46,118 bases of DNA from Sphingobacteriales bacterium. GTDB lineage: Bacteria; Bacteroidota; Bacteroidia; Chitinophagales; Chitinophagaceae. The position numbers and the translations under genes are program-made. The stretch spans positions 307,213 through 353,330 of the forward strand of contig JAAXIF010000098.1 in the NCBI GenBank assembly GCA_012270485.1, written 5' to 3'. The notes under the pieces were generated by a model. It was not told the DNA's origin, made no database searches, and saw only the letters and a program-made list of their open reading frames with translations. Positions 26,400 through 34,789 of this stretch are shown here, in pieces (position 1 is the first letter of the stretch; every line of letters starts with the position of its first letter).

Positions 26400-26436
26400 C
26401 AAACTGATGTATTTGCTTGATATGAAGTGATCACTT

Positions 26437-27654
26437 TTAGGAATGATCCTGATAAATACTCTTTTTCCCCGATAATAAAAAAGCCATGATACATGCGATG
26501 GCAGCGAATGGCAATACTTCTTTCCCGAATAATTCCATCGCCATCACCATACATGCCAATGGTGCATGTGTAGCTCCTGCAAAAACGGCTACAAATCCTA
26601 AGCCTGTTAACATGGATAAAGGCAAGGGAATCCATATAGATAAGGCATTCCCCAACAACGCTCCAATAAAAAATAAAGGTGTTACTTCTCCACCTTTGAA
26701 TCCGGCAGACAAGGTAAGAATGGTCAATATCATTTTCAGTGCAAAATCATAGACTTCCATGGACTCACTAAAAGATTGCACAATTACCGGTATTCCCAAA
26801 CCCATGTATTTGCTGTTACCGATCCACCAGAATAATAGCACAACAATAATTCCGCCGATGAACGGACGCAATGGTGGATAGCTAATTCGATTTTTATATT
26901 GTTGTGTGGCAATATGCATGATTTGTACGAACAGAAAAGCACAAACACCAAACACTGCTCCTGCCATGATGGTGTAGCCAATATTTAACCATGAAAAAGC
27001 CGGTATCAGCTCGATGGTATAGCTGGTATGAGGTATACCCCATAATCTGGTAACAAAGTCTGCAAGTATAGAGGCTGCTAAGACAGGTACAAGAATGGTA
27101 TAACGTAATGCAATCTTTCGATTGATCTCCAATGCAAAAATGAATCCTGCCAATGGTGTTCCAAACACTGCGCCGAAACCTGCAGCAATAGAAGCTATTA
27201 ATAATGTACGTCGATCTTCAGGACATAAACGAAAAGGTTGACTCAACTTATCAGCTATTGCACCCGACATTTGTAAAGCCGTTCCTTCTCGTCCCGCAGC
27301 GCCTCCGAATAGATGGGTGATCAAAGTTCCTACATAAATCAAAGGAGCCATGATCCATGGAATAATTTTTTGTGTGGGCTGCTGAATGGTTGCCAGTAAT
27401 AATTTATTACCTGCTTCTGCCTCTTTACCAAAGCGATGATAACACCAGCCCACCATGAATCCTGCGATGGGTAAAAAGATAACAATCCATACATGACTTT
27501 CTCGAAAATCAGTAACCAGATCCAATGTATAAAGAAATAAAGCTGCTGCTGAACCAGAACAAAAACCGATCAACACACATAAAACCATCCACTTCAACAG
27601 TCGTTGAAAAAAAGAATAGTGATTGTTAACAGTTGGAGTTTGCTGTACAGACAT
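26437..27654 (-). CDS. CLC-family channel, fluoride-exporter type (CLC-F)
   Basis: The 405-residue polytopic membrane protein has the CLC fold marks GREGTALQM (family motif GREGx, with the gating Glu), FGTPLAGFIFALE, GFKGGEVTPLFFIGALLG and FAGATHAPLACMVMAMEL. The threonine in place of proline in GREGP is, as I recall, common in the fluoride-specific CLC-F branch. No cytoplasmic CBS domains are present. A fluoride riboswitch directly upstream (27688-27742) independently supports a role in fluoride export. The gene has its own promoter region between it and map, so it is a single-gene unit that responds to fluoride. Confidence 0.88.
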   Translation of the reverse strand: MSVQQTPTVNNHYSFFQRLLKWMVLCVLIGFCSGSAAALFLYTLDLVTDFRESHVWIVIFLPIAGFMVGWCYHRFGKEAEAGNKLLLATIQQPTQKIIPWIMAPLIYVGTLITHLFGGAAGREGTALQMSGAIADKLSQPFRLCPEDRRTLLIASIAAGFGAVFGTPLAGFIFALEINRKIALRYTILVPVLAASILADFVTRLWGIPHTSYTIELIPAFSWLNIGYTIMAGAVFGVCAFLFVQIMHIATQQYKNRISYPPLRPFIGGIIVVLLFWWIGNSKYMGLGIPVIVQSFSESMEVYDFALKMILTILTLSAGFKGGEVTPLFFIGALLGNALSIWIPLPLSMLTGLGFVAVFAGATHAPLACMVMAMELFGKEVLPFAAIACIMAFLLSGKKSIYQDHS

Positions 27655-27659
27655 AAGTT

Positions 27660-27742
27660 CCTGATTTAAATGTACTCAACATTTATGATCAGGCGCCATC
27701 AGCTTTTTAGGGCGGTTCAATTAGGAAGACACCATTTCCTTA
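27660..27742 (-). promoter_or_regulatory. Fluoride riboswitch (crcB motif) with expression platform
   Basis: On the minus strand the leader contains the crcB landmarks in order: AGGAAATGGTGTCTTCCT (hairpin AGGAA/TTCCT with loop ATGGTGTC), AACCGCC, then GCTGATGGCGCC. The loop GGUGUC can pair fully with the downstream GGCGCC (two G-U pairs), which is the defining pseudoknot of the fluoride aptamer. Just after, CCTGAT...ATCAGG (27693 to 27660) can form a second hairpin that shares the CC of the pseudoknot strand and buries AGGAAC before the ATG. This suggests translational control: fluoride-bound aptamer frees the ribosome site (inference). A near-consensus -7 element TATCTTTA lies at about 27754-27761. 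Confidence 0.9.
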
Positions 27743-27787
27743 GAATAATGTTGTAAAGATAAAGTACAACTAATTACAAAGTATCGT

Positions 27788-28555
27788 CTAAGACTCCCAA
27801 ATACCATTCATAGATGTAAGTATCACAGGTATATCGTCTGTAATCAATATCGTATGTTCATGTTGTGCTACATAACCACCCTTATTCCCTACTAGTGTCC
27901 AACCATCTTGTAAAGTATCTGCCATAGTTGAATTCGTGGCAATAAATGTTTCAATAGCTACTACACTGTTTTTTCGGAATCGCTCTTTATTGGCTCGATC
28001 TCTAAAATTAGCGATCTCATGTGGTGCTTCATGTAAGCTTCTTCCGATACCATGTCCGGTAAGATTCTTGATCACTTTATACCCATGTTTTTTAGCCTCT
28101 GTCTCAATCAGTCCACCAATATCCGCAATACGAACACCTCCTTTGATCGACTGAATGGCTTTATGCAAGATGTTTTTTGAAGCGTTTACTAATCGTTGTT
28201 TTTCGTTATCTGCATTACCCAATACAAAAGAACCTCCGTTATCTGCCCAAAATCCATTCAAGGATGCAGAAACATCGATATTGATCAGATCACCTTCTTT
28301 CAAAATGATTTTTTCGGAAGGAATCCCATGTGCCATAGCTTCGTTTACACTGATACAAGTATATCCCGGAAAACCATAAGTAACATAGGGAGCAGAACGT
28401 GCACCGAAAAATTGCAATAGTTCGCCTCCATATTCATCCAGTTCTTTGGTAGTCATACCCGGCTGGGCAAACTCCTGCATTTTCTTCAAAGTCACTGCCA
28501 CTACTTTACTCACCTCCTGCATTCCCAGTAATTCCCATTCTTTGGTAATAGACAT
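27788..28555 (-). CDS. map: Methionine aminopeptidase, type I
   Basis: The 255-residue metalloprotease removes the initiator methionine from nascent proteins. The five metal ligands are in their usual contexts: Asp in INIDVSASLNGFWAD (two Asp), His in GHGIGRSLHEAPH, Glu in VVAIETF and Glu in QHEHTILIT. Substrate-pocket residues (SVNEAMAHGIPS) are also present. It stands apart from ribosomal genes here. It is separate from the CLC gene, whose leader lies in the 133-base gap downstream. Confidence 0.95.
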   Translation of the reverse strand: MSITKEWELLGMQEVSKVVAVTLKKMQEFAQPGMTTKELDEYGGELLQFFGARSAPYVTYGFPGYTCISVNEAMAHGIPSEKIILKEGDLINIDVSASLNGFWADNGGSFVLGNADNEKQRLVNASKNILHKAIQSIKGGVRIADIGGLIETEAKKHGYKVIKNLTGHGIGRSLHEAPHEIANFRDRANKERFRKNSVVAIETFIATNSTMADTLQDGWTLVGNKGGYVAQHEHTILITDDIPVILTSMNGIWES

Positions 28556-28684
28556 AAAAGGTCTTTTAATAGTAAAATGTAAAGTTCTATTAAATCAACT
28601 GTGATCTGGCTTAAAAAATGTCCAACGGAATCATGGCTTTACAGAAAACACTCTATGATTATAAAATGAACGTATAAGTAAGAG

Positions 28685-28725
28685 AAAATTGAAAAGGAAG
28701 TGCATCTAATCATACACTTCCTTTT
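28685..28725 (-). terminator. Rho-independent terminator of the AhpD-like gene
   Basis: AAAAGGAAGTG (28692-28702) and CACTTCCTTTT (28715-28725) form a perfect 11-bp stem with a 12-nt loop. On the minus strand it follows the gene ending at 28759. The remaining gap 28556-28684 (before map) holds no gene. Confidence 0.8.
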
Positions 28726-28758
28726 GAACAAGAATAGGATAAAAATCTGAGTATTGAA

Positions 28759-29307
28759 TTAAATCAGATCCGCAACCGGAAAATCAATCTCAAACTCTGT
28801 CAGATTATGTATGTAATTACTGATGATCTTATCCCCTACAACAATGATCACATCGATCAAATTCGCCTCAGTATAACCTGCAGCAAAAAAATTGTTTTTA
28901 CTTTCTTCAGTTGCTTTACCTCGGTTAGTCACAACGGATGCTGTGAATTTTGCTAATGCATCTAGTTTGCTATCGAAAGAAGCTGTTCCTTTTCTGATCT
29001 CCAGAATTTGGTCATCGGTAAATCCATTCATTTTACCAATAACGGTATGCGCAGACTGGCAATAGCGGCAACCATTGATTTGACTGGTTACCAGATTGAT
29101 CACTTCTCTTTCTTTGGCTCTCAATGTGCTTTTTCGATTTTGTAAAGCGAGATAATCGCCCAAAGCTGTTTCACTTTTTGCGAAATAGGCATACAGATTG
29201 GGTACAAAACCTAGCCCTTTTTGCAGGTTGTCAAAAAGAGATTGATTGGTTTCAGAAACTTCTGCTTTGGTTGGAATCGTAAAGACTCTTGTGGTGGTCG
29301 TTGACAT
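28759..29307 (-). CDS. Carboxymuconolactone decarboxylase/AhpD-like protein
   Basis: The 182-residue protein has the AhpD core motif GCRYCQSAHTVIGK (CxxC with downstream His) in an all-helical domain, preceded by LRAKEREVINLVTSQ. AhpD-type proteins act as alkylhydroperoxidases or disulfide reductants, so a role in peroxide or thiol stress is likely; muconolactone chemistry is not implied. It lies 102 bases downstream of a Crp/Fnr-like regulator on the same strand. This pairing is frequent in Bacteroidota and suggests control by that regulator. Confidence 0.85.
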   Translation of the reverse strand: MSTTTTRVFTIPTKAEVSETNQSLFDNLQKGLGFVPNLYAYFAKSETALGDYLALQNRKSTLRAKEREVINLVTSQINGCRYCQSAHTVIGKMNGFTDDQILEIRKGTASFDSKLDALAKFTASVVTNRGKATEESKNNFFAAGYTEANLIDVIIVVGDKIISNYIHNLTEFEIDFPVADLI

Positions 29308-29409
29308 GTTATGTAGTTTTAAAATTGTTTGTCATGATTGACAGAACAAAATTGCAACGACCCGTAAAGTTTAAAAATGATGTAGTTTAGGAAATCTGGT
29401 TGATCTAGA

Positions 29410-30000
29410 TCAACTTTTTTTGGAAGCTTTCTTATTTCTGATCCTTGATAAAAACTCTGTTGTTATCCCTAAATAAGAAGCCAATGCATACTGGGGAACC
29501 CTTTCAGCGATCTGAGGATATTTCTCCATGAAACGATCGTATCGTTCTTCCGCCGTTTGTGTAAGATTAGAGATAATACGTTGTTGCATAAAAGCAGCCG
29601 TTCTTTCCGCTCTGATCCGAAAGAAGGTTTCAAACTTATGATTGGATTGTTTGAGCATTTGTTCCTTTTCATAAGAGATCTCCAGAATAATACTGTCTTC
29701 CAATGCAATGACAAACATCGTAGCCGGTGTTTGTAAAATATAACTATTAAAATCTGTGATCCACCAATCCTCAATAGCAAAAGCAATAGTGCTATCTTGA
29801 CCATGATCATCCACCACATAGGCTCTGAAAGCACCTTTGATCACATAGTTTCTATTCTTAACAATGAAATTCGGCTGAACAATAAACTGACGTTTTTTGA
29901 TCTTCACCTCACGAAAAGATCCGGCAAAGATTTCTGCTTCTTGATCTGTTAGATCAATGGTTCTTTGGATGTATTCGATGATTGGGTGATTACTTGTCAT
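29410..30000 (-). CDS. Crp/Fnr-family transcriptional regulator
   Basis: The 196-residue protein has a cyclic-nucleotide-binding-like beta-roll (about 20-115: NRNYVIKGAFRAYVVDDHG, IAFAIEDWWITDFNSYI). A dimerisation helix (about 120-150) and a helix-turn-helix (YALASYLGITTEFLSRIRNKK) at the very C-terminus follow. There is no cysteine cluster, so it is not an FNR iron-sulfur sensor. The beta-roll lacks the canonical cAMP phosphate-binding RxS pattern that I could recognise, so the ligand is unknown. It probably controls the AhpD-like gene directly downstream. Confidence 0.88.
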   Translation of the reverse strand: MTSNHPIIEYIQRTIDLTDQEAEIFAGSFREVKIKKRQFIVQPNFIVKNRNYVIKGAFRAYVVDDHGQDSTIAFAIEDWWITDFNSYILQTPATMFVIALEDSIILEISYEKEQMLKQSNHKFETFFRIRAERTAAFMQQRIISNLTQTAEERYDRFMEKYPQIAERVPQYALASYLGITTEFLSRIRNKKASKKS

Positions 30001-30135
30001 CTACTGAATTTTAGGTTGCCTTATTATCTTTTATCATGAGACGTACATTTGGCAATAACCTTGCAGTAATGAAAAAAGACTTTTATAAAGCTTTAAAACT
30101 TTTCAAAGATTAGACTCTCCATATGAGTGATGGTT

Positions 30136-30866
30136 TTAGCCTTTCACAATGGACTTTAAGAATGCTTGAACAACCTCTGACTTCCCGAGTGGTTCTAGTA
30201 GACAATTGAATAAATTAACCCCCAAGGCAAGATATGTAGCAGGGTGGGTTATTTTTTTATATTTCAAAGCACCGAGAAGTAGCAATGCTATAATTATAAT
30301 TTCCGAAAGATAAATTGGTTGCATGATGTCAATATTAGGCCATTGCTTTATGTGCATACCAACATATACATTTGTATTCCTCGACCTAAAGCTGGCATCA
30401 TAATAATGAAAACCGTTGAGATGAGCCACCAAGAATGGTCTTCTAATTGCTTTCTGTGAATGATGCTTTTTATTATTGCAAAACCAAATGCGGTCATCAT
30501 TACAATTTCAATTGCTGCAACACCTAAAAAGAACCATGGTTGAAATGGACCAAATGCATCAGCCTTCTCAAAGGCAGTTTGAGCGTTTACAATATCCCTG
30601 TTCATCATACTAAGCGCAGAAAGACAAACTCCACCTGCCGTGAACATTCCAATAATGCCGTTGGTTCTATGTCGACTAAGTTGATGATGAGTTGCAAAGT
30701 AGGGTTGAATAATTAGGTATAGATACCATATAGTACCTGTCCAGTAATGTATATGTACCGACTAGGCATTGTCCGAAAAATCACCCCAATAATCTTTTAA
30801 TATACCAAGTTGCATGATAACCATTGGGATAAGCATCCAAATATGTAAAGTCTTGTATTTAGTCAT
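30136..30866 (-). pseudogene. Broken integral membrane protein gene (stop codon and frameshift)
   Basis: From the ATG at 30866 (MTKYKTLHIWMLIPM) the frame is open for 34 codons, hits TAG at 30762-30764, then continues in the same frame as a membrane protein (HYWTGTIWYLYL, FFLGVAAIEIVMMTAFGF, WWLISTVFIIMMPALG). Around 30350-30380 it must shift frame to continue as HIKQWPNIDIMQPIYLSEII and a further TM segment to 30136. Thus one nonsense change (probably W to stop) and one indel break an approximately 240-residue protein with six or so TM segments. I do not recognise the family. The two pieces left open in separate frames are not independent genes. Confidence 0.8.
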
Positions 30867-31003
30867 AAAGGATTTTTTTCTCAGGATATAAGTGGAAGAA
30901 ATTGCTGCCGTCTTATGAATTTACGAAAGTTTACATCCCAATTATAGTTTCATCAACTTTTCTATTTATTACGGATTTGCTTTTATTAAGTTTCGAAACT
31001 TAC

Positions 31004-31063
31004 CCAAAGCAAAACGCCCCATCCAAAAATGAGGCGTTCAAAAATCTCACCCCCTTAAGGGGG
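31004..31063 (-). terminator. Terminator region after purF
   Basis: On the minus strand AACGCC (paired with GGCGTT, 31013-31038) with an inner CAT/ATG extension is followed by TTTTGCTTT. Nearer to purF, CCCCCTTAAGGGGG (31050-31063) is a perfect 14-bp palindrome followed by more G/C repeats. Either can end purF transcription. The gap 30867-31003 is featureless. Confidence 0.65.
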
Positions 31064-31071
31064 CAGGGGGG

Positions 31072-32919
31072 TCAGTACCCCCTCACATTCTTCCCTTCAA
31101 TAAAATTCAAAAATGCTTTATTCACCACCTTATTACCGCCCGGCGTTGGGTAGTTGCCCGTGAAGTACCAGTCGCCGGTGTTGGTTGGACAACTATCATG
31201 TAAGTCTTCGATGGTTTGGTAAATGACTTCTACCGGTATATTGATTTCCGCAGGCGTAATCAATTGCGCAATTTTATCAGAGATCTCTTCAGTAGTAAAG
31301 GGCTTGTATACCTGACGTACCACATTCTCAGTGTGTAATTGTCCGGTACGGGTCAGTTCTTTTATTTTCTCATGCACTTCTGTAAGTACATGTTCCATAT
31401 TTTTTTCTTTCAACAAAGCGATTGCTGCACGGAATGCAATGAAATCGCCGAGTTTACTCATATCAATTCCATAACAATCCGGGTAACGAATTTGTGGCGC
31501 AGAAGAAACCACAATGATCTTTTTAGGTTTCAATCGCGCCAGCATGCGTACAATACTTTCTTTCAAGGTTGTGCCACGTACAATACTATCATCGATCACC
31601 ACCAAAATATCTTCACCCGGACGAACCGTTCCATAAGTTACATCATATACGTGCTGCACCATTTCATTGCGATTGGCATCTTCCGTAATGAATGTACGCA
31701 GCTTCACATCTTTAATGGCAATCTTCTCTTGTCTGATCTTACGCGTGATCATTTCTTCCAATTTATCCGGCGTAAAATCATTTCCCCAACTGAGAATACG
31801 TTCTACCTTGATCTTGTTCAGGTATTCTTCCATCCCTTTCACCAATCCGTAAAAAGCTACTTCCGCAGTGTTCGGGATATAAGAGAAGATCGTATTCTTC
31901 AAATCATTATTGATTCGCTCTAATACCGTCTGACTTAAATGATGACCCAATGCAATTCTTTCGCGATAAATTTTTTCATCACTACCGCGTGAAAAATAGA
32001 TACGCTCAAAACTACAAGCTCTTCTTTCTTTGGGTTCCAGTATCTGTTCAATGCTATAGTTACCGGCATCATCTACAATAATGGCTTTACCCGGCATCAA
32101 TTCCATCACTTCATTCTCACCAACGTTGAATGTTGTTCTGATAGCCGCACGTTCACTGGCTGCCACAATCACTTCATCATTGATATAATAATAAGCCGGA
32201 CGAATACCATGCGCATCACGCATTACAAAACTGCTACCATTGCCTAGTAATCCACCGATGGTATAACCACCATCAAACAAGGGTGTTGCTTTTTGTAATA
32301 CATTTTTCAGATCTGCTGCATTCGGGTGTAGTTCATCTTCTTTCGCCAGAAAATGATGGATCACTTCCATCATGGCAGCAAGGTCACTTTGTTTTTGAAA
32401 GTCACCCGGACTCATATTGATAAGGTCAAATAACTCATCGGTATTCACCAAATTAAAGTTACCTGCCAGTGCCAGGTTTTTACCCGGCATCAAATCTCTT
32501 TTAATAAAAGGATGGCAAAACTCTACATTATTCTTTCCTTGGGTACCATAGCGAAGATGTCCGATTAAAAGTTCTCCGAGAAAGGGCAGGTGTCCTTTCA
32601 TCAATCCCGGATGTTGTTTGATATCGGGCTGGTATTTTTCCAGTTCCTGGACTTCCTGTCCGATCTTAAAGAAAATATCCGCGATGGGCTGCGGCGCATT
32701 GCTGCGCATTCTATGCAGAAAGGGGTTTCCGGGCTCAGTATTCAGTTTCACAGCGGCGATTCCGGCACCGTCTTGTCCACGGTTATGCTGTTTTTCCATC
32801 AGGAGGTACAGCTTATTGAGGCCATAGGTTACCGTACCGTGTTTCTGTAAATAATAGGAGAAAGGTTTCCGGAGTCGAATATAGGCAAGCCCACATTCGT
32901 GTTTGATCTCGTCGCTCAT
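31072..32919 (-). CDS. purF: Amidophosphoribosyltransferase, long Bacteroidota form
   Basis: The 615-residue enzyme catalyses the first committed step of purine synthesis, PRPP plus glutamine to phosphoribosylamine. The N-terminal glutaminase begins with MSDEIKHECGLAYI. Cys9 is the expected nucleophile after removal of a short propeptide. QHNRGQDGAGIA and GHLRYGTQGKNN follow. The PRPP site is VVIDDSIVRGTT near residue 440. It is longer than the roughly 470-500-residue E. coli-type PurF because of insertions in both domains and a C-terminal extension, which I believe is normal in this phylum. It is a single-gene unit. Confidence 0.88.
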   Translation of the reverse strand: MSDEIKHECGLAYIRLRKPFSYYLQKHGTVTYGLNKLYLLMEKQHNRGQDGAGIAAVKLNTEPGNPFLHRMRSNAPQPIADIFFKIGQEVQELEKYQPDIKQHPGLMKGHLPFLGELLIGHLRYGTQGKNNVEFCHPFIKRDLMPGKNLALAGNFNLVNTDELFDLINMSPGDFQKQSDLAAMMEVIHHFLAKEDELHPNAADLKNVLQKATPLFDGGYTIGGLLGNGSSFVMRDAHGIRPAYYYINDEVIVAASERAAIRTTFNVGENEVMELMPGKAIIVDDAGNYSIEQILEPKERRACSFERIYFSRGSDEKIYRERIALGHHLSQTVLERINNDLKNTIFSYIPNTAEVAFYGLVKGMEEYLNKIKVERILSWGNDFTPDKLEEMITRKIRQEKIAIKDVKLRTFITEDANRNEMVQHVYDVTYGTVRPGEDILVVIDDSIVRGTTLKESIVRMLARLKPKKIIVVSSAPQIRYPDCYGIDMSKLGDFIAFRAAIALLKEKNMEHVLTEVHEKIKELTRTGQLHTENVVRQVYKPFTTEEISDKIAQLITPAEINIPVEVIYQTIEDLHDSCPTNTGDWYFTGNYPTPGGNKVVNKAFLNFIEGKNVRGY

Positions 32920-32929
32920 GTTATGATTT

Positions 32930-32962
32930 AAAAAGAAGTGGCGAAGTTAACAACTCCGCCAC
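32930..32962 (-). terminator. Rho-independent terminator of the FMN reductase gene
   Basis: GTGGCGAAGTT (32938-32948) and AACTCCGCCAC (32952-32962) pair with one mismatch around a 3-nt loop. On the minus strand TTCTTTTT follows. It ends 12 bases after the stop of the gene at 32974 and separates it from purF. Confidence 0.85.
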
Positions 32963-32973
32963 GTTTTATAAAG

Positions 32974-33537
32974 TTAATTGTAAGCCGTACTTAATTCAGG
33001 TCTCAGTGTCTCTGCCAACCATAGGAACTCCTTGGTAAACAGGTCAATAGACTTACTAAAAGAACCATCTGTGAGTTCACCGGCTTCACTGAATTTTTTG
33101 TCTACAAATGGTGTTACCAGCATATAAGGCGAAGCAATACCAAATAATGCCGGCACCAGCAGCAACAACTGCTGACTCGCCCTCATACCACCCATGGCAC
33201 CGGTTGATGCTGTTACCAGTCCAAAAGGTTTATGGGTCTGCTTAGGAAAGTGATCCACCAGGTTTTGTAAAGCGGGTGAATAACTGCCATTGTATTCGGG
33301 TGTTACCAGAATAAAAGCATCCGCAGCAAACATTCTTTCTGCCAATGGTTTGAATGCTTCGGGTGTATTCTCTACGGAAGAGAACACGTTTTCTAATAAA
33401 GGCAGTCTCCAATCGCGCACATCAATGATATTCACCTGATGAGGGGTATGTTGACTCAAATGTTTTTGTAAGAACAATGCCAGTCTATAAGTAACGCTAT
33501 TTGTTCTCGGACTTCCTGAAATGATTTCTATGTTCAT
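32974..33537 (-). CDS. NAD(P)H-dependent FMN reductase family protein
   Basis: The 187-residue flavodoxin-fold protein has the FMN phosphate loop SGSPRTNSVTYRLA at the N-terminus, VTPEYNGSYSPALQNLVDHF (FMN isoalloxazine contact) and STGAMGGMRASQQL, all typical of the NADPH-dependent FMN/quinone/azo-reductase family. The start at 33537 (MNIEIISGSPR) is chosen because upstream codons lie in the gtccatR repeat. It sits in a cluster of pirin, OsmC, YceI and MarR genes, so a role in quinone or electrophile detoxification is likely (inference). Confidence 0.9.
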   Translation of the reverse strand: MNIEIISGSPRTNSVTYRLALFLQKHLSQHTPHQVNIIDVRDWRLPLLENVFSSVENTPEAFKPLAERMFAADAFILVTPEYNGSYSPALQNLVDHFPKQTHKPFGLVTASTGAMGGMRASQQLLLLVPALFGIASPYMLVTPFVDKKFSEAGELTDGSFSKSIDLFTKEFLWLAETLRPELSTAYN

Positions 33538-33556
33538 GTTTTGCAAGTTTGGGTGT

Positions 33557-33643
33557 GGTCGATGGTCCATAGTCCATAGACCATAGTTAGTACAATCTCT
33601 TTTCTTTAACCATGGTCTATGGACCATGGACTATCAACTACTC
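33557..33643. repeat. Heptamer-periodic inverted repeat (gtccatR units)
   Basis: The left arm (33557-33590) and right arm (33609-33643) carry the same unit order when read on opposite strands: gtcgatg or gttgata, then gtccata or gtccatg, then gtccata, then gaccata or gaccatg. The right arm abuts the TGA stop of the pirin gene. Confidence 0.85.
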
Positions 33644-34352
33644 AATGATTAATCGGCACTTCTATAACAATAAAGCGGCTCTCCTGTTCAATATGCAAGG
33701 TAAATTCATTGCAGTCCCAGATGCCAAGAGCGTCTCTTTTATTGAGGATTGTTCCGTTTATCGTAAGTGAACCATCGATCACGAATACATATACACACTT
33801 ATTCAAGGGAGGAAATGCATAATTGATCTTTTGTTGTGCATCAAAATAACCCAAGCTCAATTTTGCATTCTGATTGATCCAACAGTGTGTAATACCCTCT
33901 TCGTTACTGACGATGGTGGTCAACTGATTTTTTCTTTTCGCTTCCGGAAAATATCTTTTCTGGTAACGTGGTGTGATGTTTTGCAATTTAGGCTCGATCC
34001 ATATTTGTAAGAACTGTACATCTTCTTCACCTATATTATGTTCTTCATGTCTGAGACCGGTTCCCGCACTCATAATTTGTACCCAATCTTTTTCTACCAC
34101 TTCCGCATAACCCATGGTGTCTTTATGATTCATTTTTCCCTGAAGCATCACGCTGATGATTTCCATATTGGTATGTGGATGTAATCCAAAACCACCACCG
34201 GCTTTCACCACATCATCATTAAATGTGTGCAATAATCCAAATCCTTTACGAGCAGGATCCTGATAAGAAGAGAAGCTAAAAGAAAAATTACTGATAAGCC
34301 AGCCAATATCTTTTAATCCTCTTTCTGCTGCGGGGAAAAATTTTGTTTTCAT
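33642..34352 (-). CDS. Pirin-family protein
   Basis: The 236-residue bicupin has the pirin metal site: LHPHTNMEI (two His) and the later GLRHEEHN (His and Glu). QIMSAGTGLRHEEHN and QIWIEPKLQNITPRYQ are close to the YhhW/quercetinase group. Such proteins oxidise flavonols such as quercetin in vitro, or modulate transcription; the role here is unknown. Two further pirin genes lie 2 kb upstream in the same direction. It is 25 bases downstream of the osmC-like gene, so the two are probably one operon. Confidence 0.9.
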   Translation of the reverse strand: MKTKFFPAAERGLKDIGWLISNFSFSFSSYQDPARKGFGLLHTFNDDVVKAGGGFGLHPHTNMEIISVMLQGKMNHKDTMGYAEVVEKDWVQIMSAGTGLRHEEHNIGEEDVQFLQIWIEPKLQNITPRYQKRYFPEAKRKNQLTTIVSNEEGITHCWINQNAKLSLGYFDAQQKINYAFPPLNKCVYVFVIDGSLTINGTILNKRDALGIWDCNEFTLHIEQESRFIVIEVPINH

Positions 34353-34377
34353 AGTGTTGTGCGCTTAGGTGACTATT

Positions 34378-34758
34378 TTATGCGATAGAACTATTCACTT
34401 CGATCAAACCGGATAATGTTTTGGATACAGGACAAAGTTTTGCGATTTGAAACAATCGACCTTTCTGTTCCTGATCCAGATCCCCCCTCAGTTGGATGTT
34501 GCGACTGAAAACGGTTTTTCCATCGATTCGTTCCAAACTAACTGCTACTTCTATTCCTTCTACTGGCCATTGTTTCCGATCTGCATACATCCGAAGGGTG
34601 ATGGCAGTACAACTGGCCAGCGCTGCTTCCAACAATTCATCAGGTGCCGGAGCTAAATCCGTTCCTCCTTGTGCCTCGGGTTCATCCGCACCAAATACAT
34701 GCCTTCCATTTTCCAAACGAACCTGATACTTTGTAGTTGCAATGCTGGCTTTTGTCAT
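34378..34758 (-). CDS. OsmC/Ohr-family peroxiredoxin-like protein
   Basis: The 126-residue protein matches the OsmC family. One cysteine lies in EALASCTAITLRMYADRK and the second in KLCPVSKTLSGLIEV; the pair forms the peroxide-reducing thiolates in OsmC/Ohr. The start at 34758 (MTKASIATTKYQ) is preferred because the upstream residues are not family-like. It reduces organic hydroperoxides or fatty-acid peroxides (family knowledge). It lies in the redox cluster, upstream of a pirin gene. Confidence 0.88.
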   Translation of the reverse strand: MTKASIATTKYQVRLENGRHVFGADEPEAQGGTDLAPAPDELLEAALASCTAITLRMYADRKQWPVEGIEVAVSLERIDGKTVFSRNIQLRGDLDQEQKGRLFQIAKLCPVSKTLSGLIEVNSSIA

Positions 34759-34789
34759 ACAATTATTTTTAAAGTGAAAACTCAAATAC

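Noticed and set aside
30136..30647. Two separate small membrane proteins
   Set aside because: The two open pieces are in different frames, overlap, and together with the upstream piece from 30866 rebuild one protein, so a pseudogene is the simpler reading.
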